Numbered from the stretch's first letter, positions 22,889 to 32,144 are shown. The stretch is 45,120 nucleotides of DNA from Deltaproteobacteria bacterium (GCA_019309565.1 JAFDFZ010000028.1:1-45120), one strand, 5' to 3'. Notes: generated by a model from the letters alone, not told the origin. Numbers and translations are program-made.

Positions 22889-24091
22889 TCAGCCGGTTTG
22901 ATCCAGGCTCCCATCGGCATACATGCGTTTTACTTCAGCCCGACCCGCGATAATAGCTTTAACCACAAGCGCATTGTTCGGCGGACATCCATCGACATGG
23001 CGCTCGGTCCTGCTATCTTCGGGCATACACTTTCCAATGGTGACAATATTTTCACGGGATATGCCCTTTGGCGGCTGAGCACCACCGGTCAGTACCGTAA
23101 CCCCTGGTAAATACATCAACTGATCGGCATTACGCATATCAAGCAGTGCACTCAACACCGTGTTGCGGCAACCGGTGCAGGTTTCCTCGCCGTGGATCAG
23201 TTGAAAATCTTTCACCTTAACGGGATCGTCTTCAATGGAGCGCAAAAACCGGCGTTTGACCTTATCAAGCGGCTCTCCAAGGATTTCGATTCCATCCGAG
23301 TCCATGATACCGAGCCCCCGTGCTGCTGTGTTTACGGTGATAAGCGTCTCTAGGGGCTTGTAACCGATAAGTCTGGCGCATGTGGCATCTACAGCCACCA
23401 GATCCTTTCCCGCTAAAACGAGATTCATCTCGACCGGACGGCCGAATACCGGTCCCACCCCTTCCTGACAAACAATGGCATCCACAACAGCAAGCCGGGG
23501 TTTCACGGCGCTCATAAGATCCACGACCCCCTCGAAAAGTCCCTCCTGATGCATGCTTTTTTTACCCTTATCGGTCAAAAGCCCCTTGAGTTTCTTAATG
23601 GAACAGGTCATCTCCGTTTGATCATGGGTTTTAAGCTTGGGTACACTCACGATGACGTCTGCCTGTTGAACCAGCTCCCAGCATGGCAGAGTTTCAAAAA
23701 TCCTGCCGTTTTCCACGGGAAGTTTCACCCAGGGGGTTTTCTTGAGATTTACGACTTCATAACCCATTTCTCGAAGTTTCCGGTAGCCCGATTCCTCAAT
23801 AAGTTTCTCCGTATCAACACCTACAGCGGATGATTCGGCAATCACAGGCCGAGCCCCTATTGATGTTACGATATCAGCTATTGCCCGTGAAACTTCCGGA
23901 AGAGTGATGCAACCGGCTGATGGCTCAACCGGCGGTGCTACCCAGCTTGGATTAATCAGTACAAGCTTATCAGGCCGTATGATATCCTCGATTCCGCCGA
24001 TTAAGTGCAAAGCTTTTTCCACCGCCTCTAAAACATCCTGATAATCGGGACTCGAAGGGGTTTTGACGATCGACACTGTGGATTTTCTCAT
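22889..24091 (-). CDS. DUF362 domain protein
   Basis: 400 residues; AAGGAGG ends nine nt before the start. DUF362 signatures: KLVLINPSWVAPP, GARPVIAESSAVGVDTEKLI, ADVIVSVPKLKTHDQTEMTC and SIKKLKGLLTDKGKKSMHQE. The C-terminal part (from about 300) lacks a classical ferredoxin domain but keeps four or five cysteines, including GEETCTGCRNTVLSALLDMR and DGCPPNNALVVK, suggesting a metal or Fe-S site. Function is unknown; such proteins are abundant in sulfate reducers and other anaerobes. Confidence 0.82.
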   Translation of the reverse strand: MRKSTVSIVKTPSSPDYQDVLEAVEKALHLIGGIEDIIRPDKLVLINPSWVAPPVEPSAGCITLPEVSRAIADIVTSIGARPVIAESSAVGVDTEKLIEESGYRKLREMGYEVVNLKKTPWVKLPVENGRIFETLPCWELVQQADVIVSVPKLKTHDQTEMTCSIKKLKGLLTDKGKKSMHQEGLFEGVVDLMSAVKPRLAVVDAIVCQEGVGPVFGRPVEMNLVLAGKDLVAVDATCARLIGYKPLETLITVNTAARGLGIMDSDGIEILGEPLDKVKRRFLRSIEDDPVKVKDFQLIHGEETCTGCRNTVLSALLDMRNADQLMYLPGVTVLTGGAQPPKGISRENIVTIGKCMPEDSRTERHVDGCPPNNALVVKAIIAGRAEVKRMYADGSLDQTG

Positions 24092-24762
24092 CTCAAGGCC
24101 TCCTTAAATCAGTATAAAATTGGACTTTTCCCAAGACTTCAATGGAGAAAAGTGTAATCTTCGGGGCATTTGAAACAAACTACATACCGGCTCAAGCAGG
24201 TAGCTTTAGAGATCAAAGAGTCGAGAATTCAAGGTTTCAAGTTAAACAGATCAGCATCCCAACGCCGCTTGACCTCTTTAATCCTTGAACCCTCGTACCC
24301 TGTTATTATGTCCTAAGTCCCGATATTCTTTCATACGCATTAAATTGTAAATAATCAACCTAGATCCTTATCATTGCCCCCCTTAAGATAATGCGTTAGA
24401 TAAGATCATACTTTTCGCTTGTCATATGGACGGCTATCATATATTGGCATGGAAAAGAGGAGACTTGGTATTTTTGAACCGAAACAGCGAGCCCTATTGA
24501 ATTGCGCTTTTACCCATCCCCTTCGAGGATTGCACAGGGCGAGCGCAATCCCTTTAAGCTTTTCGAAGCAATTGGGCTTCGCTATAGGCTACGACCCAAC
24601 AAGGCGAAGATCCCGCTTAGGCGGGGCTGCGGGGTCTTCAATAACCAGATAAATGATATGACCACATAAGCGAAATCATCAATAAGAATAGTGACGGCTT
24701 ATGGGGTGATATGATAATACTGTTTGCCAGAGCTGTTTACAGAAGTACGAGCTTTGGGGGAA
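24092..24762. other. Intergenic region with dispersed repeat and hairpin
   Basis: No gene recognised in about 670 bases. 24567-24599 holds a copy of the repeat found inverted at 19721-19752, itself containing a GAAGC/GCTTC stem. Right after it, 24606-24639 forms a strong hairpin (GAAGATCCCGC with GCGGGGTCTTC, one G-T pair). A short frame around 24432-24500 (YHILAWKRGDLVFLNRNSEP) looks protein-like but ends quickly. Confidence 0.5.
24567..24640 (+). repeat. Dispersed repeat, copy 2, with adjoining hairpin
   Basis: GCAATTGGGCTTCGCTATAG followed by GCTACGACCCAAC matches 19721-19752 in inverted orientation. An 11-bp stem-loop (24606-24639) adjoins it. There is no T-run after the hairpin, so a terminator role is doubtful. 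The pair brackets the molybdopterin pseudogene, khpA, LeuDH-like and DUF362 genes. Confidence 0.55.
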
Positions 24763-25053
24763 ATGATGAAAAAAGTTTTTGACGGCAAAAAGGAAGCAAG
24801 ACTGGGCACTGAGAAAAACCCTGCTGTTGTCCGTGTACAAACAGAGAAAAGAAAGAAAGAAGTTGCATCCCTGTTCGAAAAAAACCGCTGGAAATACAGG
24901 ATTGAACTTGAACCAGATCAACCGGAAGATATAACCGATCTGGAAATATTGTTAAACTGGCCGAAACCAAAGAAAGCAGAAAAAAAAGTTGGGCGCAATG
25001 AACCGTGTCCGTGTGGCAGCGGTAGAAAGTATAAGAAGTGTTGTGGTAAATAA
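24763..25053 (+). CDS. Small SEC-C motif protein
   Basis: 96 residues from ATG 24763, with GGGGGA just upstream; TTG 24724 is an in-frame alternative. The C-terminus [20 protein letters not shown] is the SEC-C zinc motif (CxCx8CC). The rest ([34 protein letters not shown]) is a conserved short domain seen in other stand-alone SEC-C proteins. The exact role is unknown; SEC-C motifs bind zinc and in SecA contact SecB or ribosomes. Confidence 0.82.
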   Translation: MMKKVFDGKKEARLGTEKNPAVVRVQTEKRKKEVASLFEKNRWKYRIELEPDQPEDITDLEILLNWPKPKKAEKKVGRNEPCPCGSGRKYKKCCGK

Positions 25054-25180
25054 CGCTGTTCCGGAGCCCTAAGAGACCCGCCCATTTCGAAATTGCCTAT
25101 TTAACCTTGCAGATATTTGAAACCGAACGTCCGGTTTCTTCTGCTTGCTTAAGTTACATTTATTGGGAGTTGATTTACAA

Positions 25181-26425
25181 TTGAATGATATCACACTGTT
25201 AGGAAAACGCGTATTCTCAGGACAAAACCTTTTCTTACTGATTTCCCTTGCATTGGGTCATACCTTCATGCACTGTCTTCAGCAGGGATGGTATATCGTG
25301 CTTCCGTCCGTAAAAGAAAGCTTCGGGCTGAACGATTTGCAGTACGGTAGCATAGAGAGCGTCCGCTCGGCCTCTAACACCGTGGTACAACTGCCCTCAG
25401 GAGCCGTAAGCGATATCCTGCGCAAGCGATGGGTATCCATAATTGTTTCGGCCCTGATGGGGGTTGCTCTTTCATATGCAATACTGGGGATGGCACCCAA
25501 TTATTCTACCGTGCTTTTTGCCGCTGTTCTCATTGGAATCAGCATTGCGCTGTGGCATCCGTCTGCTCTTTCTGTTTTATCGGCCCGCTTGGCGCAACGC
25601 AGGGGGTTGGCTCTCTCGGTTCACGGAATGGGAGGAAATCTTGGAAACGCAGTAGGCCCGGCGATCACGGGATCGGTCATCGGAATTGTTGCATGGCAGG
25701 CGGCTTCATGGATCATGGCGGCACCGCTTGTATTATTCGCTATTTTGCTTGCATTGTTGTTACGAAACATGCCGGGCCGCGAAGACAAACATGTCACCGG
25801 AAGGCAGTTTGTCTCTGCTCTCATCTGCCTGCTTAAAAACAAAACGATCCTGGGATTGGTCATCACCGGAAGCATAAGGGGAATGGGCACCATCTGCATT
25901 TACTCATTTTTCTCACTTTACTTGCGTGAAGACTTAAGTTTTAGCCCTGCCAAGGCGGGGCTGTACTATACTATTATGATGGCCTCCGGCATCTTCTCAC
26001 AGCCCCTTATGGGTTATCTATCCGATAGGTTCGGCCGAAAGATCGTTATGGTTCCATCGCTGTTGGTTATGGGAGTATTGCAAATCCTTTTGATTTGGGT
26101 TGGCGATGGTATTGGGCTGGCAGCAGTAGCGGCCGGTATTGGCTTGTTTATATACGCTATTGGTGCAGTCATTCAGGCAGCGGCCATGGACGCCAGCCCA
26201 GAGGAGGCCGGCGCTACCACCATCGCTTTGTTATTCGGAAGCCAGGCGCTTTTCACCATCCCATCGCCTGCCATCGCCGGCTGGCTGTCAGGCATTTACG
26301 GCATTCATTCCGTTTTTGTGTACAGCGGGGGGTTGGTACTGATCTCAGCGGCAATACTTATCTTCCTTCCCATTGATGGGAAGCAAAAATTTTCGGAAAA
26401 CCTGAACTCTTCTCAATTAGGCTAA
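25181..26425 (+). CDS. Major facilitator superfamily transporter, FSR-like
   Basis: A 12-helix MFS permease of about 414 residues. Start is uncertain: TTG 25181 (LNDITLLGKRVFSGQN) has GGGAG upstream and is preferred; TTG 25145 is possible; there is no early in-frame ATG. RSASNTVVQLPSGAVSDILR is the loop 2-3 motif region and MGYLSDRFGRKIVMVPSLLV is its second copy. ISIALWHPSALSVLSARLAQ and LSVHGMGGNLGNAVGPAITG resemble fosmidomycin-resistance type exporters. The substrate is unknown. Confidence 0.82.
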   Translation: MNDITLLGKRVFSGQNLFLLISLALGHTFMHCLQQGWYIVLPSVKESFGLNDLQYGSIESVRSASNTVVQLPSGAVSDILRKRWVSIIVSALMGVALSYAILGMAPNYSTVLFAAVLIGISIALWHPSALSVLSARLAQRRGLALSVHGMGGNLGNAVGPAITGSVIGIVAWQAASWIMAAPLVLFAILLALLLRNMPGREDKHVTGRQFVSALICLLKNKTILGLVITGSIRGMGTICIYSFFSLYLREDLSFSPAKAGLYYTIMMASGIFSQPLMGYLSDRFGRKIVMVPSLLVMGVLQILLIWVGDGIGLAAVAAGIGLFIYAIGAVIQAAAMDASPEEAGATTIALLFGSQALFTIPSPAIAGWLSGIYGIHSVFVYSGGLVLISAAILIFLPIDGKQKFSENLNSSQLG

Positions 26426-26430
26426 AATTA

Positions 26431-26745
26431 AATCTATTCTCAAGTTTCGCACACCTAATCCTTTGAAATGCCTTATATGATGGGGTCGAATGAAATTTTT
26501 TGAAGGCAAAATACATTTTATCACCCTTCGATAACGGCACAATGGGAGTCAACAAAGCACCTAAACCAGAAGTAACAAGATCTTCCGCTGCTTAGTGGCC
26601 TTTTCCTTGTGCCTGGAGCCGATGTTTCGTAATGGATGTACCCTAAGAGCTTCGGTGTAATTATTTTGCCTTCAAAAAATTTCATTCGACTTAAGAACCA
26701 TTGGCAATTTTACGGTAAAATACGGTGCGAAACTTGAGTCTATAT
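26431..26745 (+). repeat. TIR-bearing repeat element (second family), copy A
   Basis: The core, 26485-26690 (206 bp), begins GTCGAATGAAATTTTTTGAA and ends with its exact reverse complement; the perfect inverted repeats are 29 bp. Outside the core, TTCTCAAGTTTCGCACACC (26435-26453) and GGTGCGAAACTTGAGTC (26729-26745) form an outer imperfect pair. A second copy lies inverted at 30522-30800, and homology covers the core plus about 30-50 bp on each side. No transposase frame is inside, so it is a non-autonomous (MITE-like) unit. The right end touches the stop of the DUF362-ferredoxin gene at 26740. Confidence 0.75.
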
Positions 26746-27846
26746 TTTAACAAGATTGTAATCCCTGGTGCCCATTCCTAACTGTTCGGCATAAGCAAGT
26801 TGCAGAGCCCAGTCAACCTTTGGATACATAGCCTTGAATTTGTCGGGGCTGCAATCAAGCCTGTCGGCAAGACAAGAGCCGGGCAGTACCGGTTGCTGAT
26901 TGACAAGATCTACCGATGCCTGGTCGATGGCCACAGGATCATCGGCTGCAACAACGCCGATGCCTCCAACAATGGGCGCATCGTTATAGGGCGCGCAATC
27001 ACAAGAAGGAGAGACATCGGTTAAGAAATTTAAAAACAGGTTCTTGCGGTTCTTTTCTTTTAGAACCCCGAATGCGTATTCCACCATTTTTTCAAGAAAC
27101 TCGGGTATGGATTTACTCCATCTGATACCGACGGCCCCCGCAGCGCATATGATGATGCACTCCCCACAACCGATGCATCGCTCTGCGTCGATGCGAGCTT
27201 TTTGTTCATGAACAGAAATTGCACCCACCGGACAATGGCCGACGCAATCTTCACAGCCGATGCATCGTTTCCTCTTCACTCTTGGAGAGACGTTCGAATG
27301 CTGAGCCAGCTTTCCTCTGCGAGAAGCACATCCCATTCCAAGATTTTTCAACGTGCCGGCAAACCCGGTAAGTTCATGACCCTTGAAATGCGCAACCGAT
27401 ACCATTGCGTCGGCATGGGCGATTTCCGAGGCTACAAAAACATGCTGAAATCGTTTCTTATCGATTCGTACCATGATTTCGTTTCTTCCTCTTAGCCCAT
27501 CGGCGATAATTATCGGAGCATCCACAACCGAGTGGGAAAACCCGTTTTGCATGGCGGTTTCAAGATGGCACAGAGCATCGCTTCGCGTGCCCCTGTAAAG
27601 AGTGTTTGAATCCGTAAGAAAAGGAGCCCCGCCGGCGGCTTTGATTCTTCTGACCACCTCTCTTAAAAATACCGGACGGATAAAGGCTGTGTTTCCCCGC
27701 TCTCCGAAATGAAGCTTGACTGCAACCAACTCCCCTTTTCCGACTACGCGGGATAAACCAGCAGAATCCATCAACCGCCCCAGCTTAGATAGAAGACTGT
27801 CTTTATAGGATGCTCGAAGATCCATGTAATAAACATTGCTTTTCAT
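26740..27846 (-). CDS. DUF362 protein with 2x[4Fe-4S] ferredoxin domain
   Basis: 368 residues. The N-terminal DUF362 part includes VAVKLHFGERGNTAFIRPVF, FLTDSNTLYRGTRSDALCHL and MVSVAHFKGHELTGFAGTLK, then NLGMGCASRRGK. From about 195 a bacterial ferredoxin domain follows: CIGCEDCVGHCPVGAI and CIGCGECIIICAAGAV. A later SCDCAPYND motif adds cysteines. These proteins are common in anaerobes, and their reaction is unknown. The start overlaps the cheR stop by four bases (ATGA), so the genes are coupled. Confidence 0.87.
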   Translation of the reverse strand: MKSNVYYMDLRASYKDSLLSKLGRLMDSAGLSRVVGKGELVAVKLHFGERGNTAFIRPVFLREVVRRIKAAGGAPFLTDSNTLYRGTRSDALCHLETAMQNGFSHSVVDAPIIIADGLRGRNEIMVRIDKKRFQHVFVASEIAHADAMVSVAHFKGHELTGFAGTLKNLGMGCASRRGKLAQHSNVSPRVKRKRCIGCEDCVGHCPVGAISVHEQKARIDAERCIGCGECIIICAAGAVGIRWSKSIPEFLEKMVEYAFGVLKEKNRKNLFLNFLTDVSPSCDCAPYNDAPIVGGIGVVAADDPVAIDQASVDLVNQQPVLPGSCLADRLDCSPDKFKAMYPKVDWALQLAYAEQLGMGTRDYNLVKI

Positions 27847-28715
27847 CGTGGCTGCCGACTTACTTTCATGGATTTGGATGCCGGTTTTACGTAAATGGTA
27901 GGTTTCATGTATTTGAACCGATGCCTGATGCTGAGCAGGCTTTCCGAATGCCCAATAAAAAGATATCCGCCATGGTTTAACACATCATAAAACTTGTTTA
28001 TCAACGTTTCCTGAGCCGCTTTATCAAAGTAAATCATTACATTTCGACAAAAAATAATGTCAAAGCCCTTCTTAAAAACAAAAGGGCTCATCAGATTAAA
28101 CTGTCTGAAATCAACCATATTCCTAATAAACGGTTTTATCCGATAATATCCCTTCCATTTTCCGTGGCCTTTCTGGAAATATTTTCTTAACACCTCAAAA
28201 GGGATTTTTTGGAGTCGTGATCCGTGGTACACACCGGAGACGGCCGTTGCCAGTACTCTGGTTGAAATATCAGTTGCAAAGATTTTGGCGCTCCAGCCTG
28301 GGTGGGTTTTCAGAGATTGGTAAAAACAAATTGCCAATGAATAAGCCTCTTCTCCACTGGAACACCCTGCGCTCCAGACCAGCAACTGCCTTGAGCGACT
28401 GCTTTTTAAGTAAGCAGGAAGGATTTCTTTCTCCAGGTAATCAAAGTGATTTGTTTCCCGAAAAAAGCTTGTCAGGTTGGTTGAAATGACATTGAGCAAT
28501 TGTGTAAGCTCAGCCCCAGAGTCTTCCTCCATAAGGTATTTATAGTACTGCTGGAAACTTTTATAATTGGCCTCTCGCAATCGTTTTCCAATTCTTGCAC
28601 GTACCAGCTCTCTTTTTCCGTCATGGAGATGGATGCCGCACTTTTCTTTGACGAGTTTTTTAAAATTCAAGAAATCTCTATCGGTCAGCTCAATGTCCTC
28701 ATCGAAAAATCGCAT
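27843..28715 (-). CDS. cheR: CheR-type chemoreceptor glutamate methyltransferase
   Basis: 290 residues with the two CheR domains. The N-terminal all-alpha part (LTDRDFLNFKKLVKEKCGIH, NVISTNLTSFFRETNHFDYL) precedes the SAM-binding domain with LLVWSAGCSSGEEAYSLAIC, IFATDISTRVLATAVSGVYH, FDIIFCRNVMIYFDKAAQET and GGYLFIGHSESL. It methylates glutamates of chemoreceptors using SAM. No cheB or receptor gene is adjacent, so it may belong to a separate chemosensory cluster. Confidence 0.9.
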   Translation of the reverse strand: MRFFDEDIELTDRDFLNFKKLVKEKCGIHLHDGKRELVRARIGKRLREANYKSFQQYYKYLMEEDSGAELTQLLNVISTNLTSFFRETNHFDYLEKEILPAYLKSSRSRQLLVWSAGCSSGEEAYSLAICFYQSLKTHPGWSAKIFATDISTRVLATAVSGVYHGSRLQKIPFEVLRKYFQKGHGKWKGYYRIKPFIRNMVDFRQFNLMSPFVFKKGFDIIFCRNVMIYFDKAAQETLINKFYDVLNHGGYLFIGHSESLLSIRHRFKYMKPTIYVKPASKSMKVSRQPR

Positions 28716-28767
28716 CGATCATTTGACTCTTTCTAAGGATCCTGAATGCATCCTGTCTTTCATCCAT

Positions 28768-29613
28768 TTATATTTTTATCCCTAACAGGCTGGCGGCATT
28801 CAGACCGCAGATTCGTTTCATAACGGTTCTAGAAAGACCTGTAGTCGCCAGTTCATCGAAATATCGATCCGGATTCAACAATGGAAAGTCGCTTCCAAAA
28901 AGTATCTTCTCGGGTGTCACGATTCGTACCGCCACCGAATAGATCATGGGGTCGTAAAGATAAGGAGAGGCGGCCGTATCATAGTAAACGTTTTTGAGGG
29001 CGGCTTTCACCTCCTTTTTGAGAGAATGAAAGAAAAGAAGGCCGCCACCCCAATGCGCCAGTATGATTTTGTTTTTCCTGAATCTTTTTACCAATTCGTA
29101 TACCTCAGCGATCGTCATCGGTATCTTCCCCGGGTAGTTGTGCCCTATGGGTTCATTGGTGTGAAGCAGCACTGGCAGATTTTTTTCAAGACACAGCGCC
29201 ATCAGGGGAGTCATTTTTTCGATGAAACGCTTGTCCAGTTTTTTCAGATAAGCGACAATCTCGCCGATACCTGAGATCCCGGACTCGATACAACGGTTTG
29301 CCTCGGAAACCGCATGTTTGTTAAAAGGATCCAGGCTGCAAAAACCGATCAATCGCTTGTTGTATTTCACAACCGCGTTCATGATGTAATCGTTGTGCGC
29401 TTTGGCGATTTCGGGATTTTTCCACGGGAATCCGAAAACCACGGATTTATCGATCCGATGTTGATCCATTGAGTCTATGAGTGCTTCGGCCCCTGCCATC
29501 TTTGATTTCGGTGAATCATACAAAAGCTTGAACGCCGGTTCTTGAGAGAAGTATTTTTCTCTTTCATATTGGATAGTCGGCGGAAAGATATGGGTATGAA
29601 AATCGATAATCAC
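28768..29613 (-). CDS. Amidohydrolase family protein (amidohydrolase_2)
   Basis: 281 residues. MIIDFHTHIFPP gives the N-terminal HxH metal site. GFCSLDPFNKHAVSEANRCI, VLLHTNEPIGHNYPG (His) and KIILAHWGGGLLFFHSL (His) follow, and ILFGSDFPLLNPDRYFDELA gives the final Asp of the TIM-barrel site. Members of this family hydrolyse or decarboxylate small organic substrates. The substrate here is unknown. It sits just upstream of cheR in the same direction with a 52-bp gap. Confidence 0.85.
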   Translation of the reverse strand: MIIDFHTHIFPPTIQYEREKYFSQEPAFKLLYDSPKSKMAGAEALIDSMDQHRIDKSVVFGFPWKNPEIAKAHNDYIMNAVVKYNKRLIGFCSLDPFNKHAVSEANRCIESGISGIGEIVAYLKKLDKRFIEKMTPLMALCLEKNLPVLLHTNEPIGHNYPGKIPMTIAEVYELVKRFRKNKIILAHWGGGLLFFHSLKKEVKAALKNVYYDTAASPYLYDPMIYSVAVRIVTPEKILFGSDFPLLNPDRYFDELATTGLSRTVMKRICGLNAASLLGIKI

Positions 29614-29697
29614 AACAGGTTATTCTCCTTGACTAAGCTTAAAATCCTTATAAAATATATTTTTCTTTTTCAATACTATTTCTGATAACGGGCAGCC

Positions 29698-30009
29698 ATG
29701 TTTCTTATTGCCGGAATTTCTCCAAAGATAAAAACAGTTGATAACACCCCCAGGCGTTGCCCTTCTTGTGGTCTTACCCGGGCTTATCTCAAGCGGATCG
29801 ACCACTACTTCACCCTGTTTTTTGTTCCCATTTTCCCGGTAAAAAAAGGGGAACCTGTTTTGGTTTGCGATCGATGCCAGGAACAGGGGTTTGAATACCG
29901 AGGTGTGGAGGAACCCTGGCAGCCCAAAGAAGTGCAGATGTGCAGCCAGTGCGGCCGAACGCTGGACAAATCGTTTCTGTACTGCCCGTATTGTGGAAAA
30001 CGCCAATGA
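29698..30009 (+). CDS. Zinc-ribbon protein
   Basis: 103 residues with four CxxC knuckles: CPSC (about 21-24), CDRC (57-60), CSQC (82-85) and CPYC (96-99). Between the first two is a hydrophobic stretch (HYFTLFFVPIFPVKKGE), the layout of small zinc-ribbon proteins of unknown role. The stop overlaps the trmL start (AATGATGG), so the two are translated together. No clear ribosome site precedes ATG 29698. Confidence 0.75.
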   Translation: MFLIAGISPKIKTVDNTPRRCPSCGLTRAYLKRIDHYFTLFFVPIFPVKKGEPVLVCDRCQEQGFEYRGVEEPWQPKEVQMCSQCGRTLDKSFLYCPYCGKRQ

Positions 30010-30524
30010 TGGCTTCAATATGCGGTCAATCCCCAAGCGGTGTTCAGCGCCATGTGATCCTGGTTTGCCCCGAGGTTCCATGGAACACCGGAAACATCGG
30101 CCGAACATGCCTGGGTGTCGGAGCGCACCTTCATCTGATTCAGCCTTTGGGGTTTTCATTGAACAGCCGGGAGCTTAAAAGGGCCGGTCTTGATTACTGG
30201 TCACGGGTATCCGTTTCGGTCTGGGAGAATTTTGATAAGTTTGTCGAAACAATGGCTCCAAAGCCCAGAGAAGTGGCCGTGTTTACAAAAACAGGGAAGA
30301 CGCCCTACTGGAAATTACCGTTCTCTGAGAGGCTGTTTCTTATTTTCGGATCAGAAACTTGTGGGCTTCCGGAAAAGATCCTATCAAGGTATTCGGATGC
30401 CACGTACAGTATTCCCATTACAGATCAGATCCGCTGTCTGAATCTTTCCACCGCTGTGGGCATTGCGCTTTACGAAAGCCTGCGTTACGTGCTAAAGGCT
30501 CAGCAGGACAGCAATTCTCGGTGA
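30006..30524 (+). CDS. trmL: tRNA (cytidine(34)-2'-O)-methyltransferase
   Basis: A SPOUT methyltransferase of 172 residues starting at ATG 30006. VILVCPEVPWNTGNIGRTCL is motif 1, LFLIFGSETCGLPEKILSRY motif 2 and YSIPITDQIRCLNLSTAVGI with ALYE motif 3, the SAM-binding trefoil knot. TrmL methylates the wobble nucleotide of tRNA-Leu isoacceptors. The stop (TGA 30522-30524) and possibly the last codons fall inside the left edge of a repeat copy, so the C-terminus may have been altered by that insertion. Confidence 0.88.
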   Translation: MMASICGQSPSGVQRHVILVCPEVPWNTGNIGRTCLGVGAHLHLIQPLGFSLNSRELKRAGLDYWSRVSVSVWENFDKFVETMAPKPREVAVFTKTGKTPYWKLPFSERLFLIFGSETCGLPEKILSRYSDATYSIPITDQIRCLNLSTAVGIALYESLRYVLKAQQDSNSR

Positions 30525-30800
30525 ATTGCCAAAGGTTTTTAAGTCGAATAAAATTTTTAAAGGCAAAATAATTACACCGAAGCTCTTCAAGCGGCCATCC
30601 AATCGGAAACATCAAGCTTAAGGCACAAGGGAAGTGGCGCTAAGTAGCGTAAGATCTTGATTGCTCTGGTTTAAACGCTTTGTTGACTCCTATTGTGCCC
30701 TCATCGAAGGATGGTAAAGTGTATTTTGTCTTTAAAAATTTCATTCGACGCCATCATATAAGGCATTTCATAGAAATAGGGGAGTGGGAAATTTGAGTTA
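30522..30800 (-). repeat. TIR-bearing repeat element (second family), copy B, inverted
   Basis: The core is 30543-30749 (207 bp). Its ends are GTCGAATAAAATTTTTAAAG and the matching inverse, more diverged than in copy A at 26485-26690. The interior matches copy A read backwards, for example GCTTTGTTGACTCC and GGCAAAATAATTACACCGAA. Homology continues outside the core (CATCATATAAGGCATTTCA at 30752-30770). Together the two copies form a long-range inverted repeat around 26.7-30.5 kb. Confidence 0.75.
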
Positions 30801-30850
30801 CGATAATCCCGCTCTCCAAACCGTGGTCAGGCTCTGTCTCAGGCTCACTT

Positions 30851-32008
30851 TTATGCGAGAATTTCCTCTTTTACCGCTACAGCCATCTTATAAAGGGCGG
30901 TGAGGATAAAAAAACCGGTTGCCCATACTCCCAGTGCAATAAGAAGTTCGGGGATAGTGGGCACATATTCGTTTACATGGTGAAGCGGAGAGGGCACAAA
31001 GCCACCTGAAATCATCCCCATCCCCTTATCGATCCAGGTGCCTAGAAATACCGCCACACAGGATATGGCCAGGATTCCTTCATCGCGTCTGGTGGCTGGA
31101 ATCACTAAAAGAACGATCGCAAGCACCATTAACGCCAGCGATGCCCACATCCAGGGAACCAGGATACCGTGGCCGTGAAGCCCGGTGAATAAATAGTTAA
31201 AATGGGTCATATGTTCCGGGATTTGACTGTAAAACACCGTGAAGACTTCACACAAAAAGAAAAAGACATTTAGAATAATCGCATAGGTAACGATTTTGGC
31301 CAAAGACTGGATCTGTTCTCTTCCCGGATCGAATTTTGTGATCTTTCGAATAATAAGACACAACAGAATCAACAGGGCCGGCCCGGAAGCAAAAGCCGAG
31401 GAAAGAAACCGGGGAGCTAAAATCGCTGTAAGCCAAAATCCCCTGCCGGGCAGGCCGGCATATAGAAATGCGGTTACCGTATGAATGCTGACAGCCCATG
31501 GAATGGAAAGATAAATAAGGGGCTTAAGCCACCCAGCGGGTGCCACCCCGTTGCGTTCGGCTGCAAGCACATTCCATCCGATAATGATATTCAACAAAAG
31601 ATAGCCCTGTAAGACCACCATATCCCAGAAAAGAATGGATGTGGGGGTTGGGTGGATGATCACGTTCATAACCCGCATCGGCTGGCCAAGGTCAACGAAA
31701 ATGAACAGAATGCACATAGAAACTGCAGAAACCGCCAAAAACTCTCCGAGGATGGTGATCCGGCCAAATGCCTTGTAGTCATGAAGATAATAAGGAAGCA
31801 CCAGCATGACTGCTGAAGCGGCAACACCCACAAGGAACGTAAACTGGGCAATGTAAAACCCCCAGGACACATCCCGGCTCATTCCCGTTATCCCCAGGCC
31901 GAAGTTTAGCTGCCACAAATAGCATATAAATCCCACCCCGATTGCAACAACCAGGGCTGTCATCCATGCATAGTATCGACGGGTTCCTTTAAAGATCAAT
32001 TCAATCAT
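30851..32008 (-). CDS. dsrP: Sulfite reduction-associated membrane protein DsrP (NrfD family)
   Basis: 385 residues with about ten membrane helices of the NrfD/PsrC type: SWGFYIAQFTFLVGVAASAV, GRITILGEFLAVSAVSMCIL and IYLSIPWAVSIHTVTAFLYA. It anchors DsrO and is thought to exchange electrons with menaquinone in the DsrMKJOP complex. It is last in the operon, 136 bp after dsrO, the largest gap in the cluster. The assignment is firm because of the gene order. It starts at ATG 32008 with GAGGTGACC upstream. Confidence 0.93.
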   Translation of the reverse strand: MIELIFKGTRRYYAWMTALVVAIGVGFICYLWQLNFGLGITGMSRDVSWGFYIAQFTFLVGVAASAVMLVLPYYLHDYKAFGRITILGEFLAVSAVSMCILFIFVDLGQPMRVMNVIIHPTPTSILFWDMVVLQGYLLLNIIIGWNVLAAERNGVAPAGWLKPLIYLSIPWAVSIHTVTAFLYAGLPGRGFWLTAILAPRFLSSAFASGPALLILLCLIIRKITKFDPGREQIQSLAKIVTYAIILNVFFFLCEVFTVFYSQIPEHMTHFNYLFTGLHGHGILVPWMWASLALMVLAIVLLVIPATRRDEGILAISCVAVFLGTWIDKGMGMISGGFVPSPLHHVNEYVPTIPELLIALGVWATGFFILTALYKMAVAVKEEILA

Positions 32009-32144
32009 TGGTCACCTCAGCAGGTTATCAATTTTAGATGGCCCATTAATTTCAGGGCTCAGGGTGTTTTTGTAATCAATTGCTCCATGAATCATCAGCG
32101 ATCTAAAATGTTTTAAAAGAAAAACTCCCCGACTGTTCATTTTA

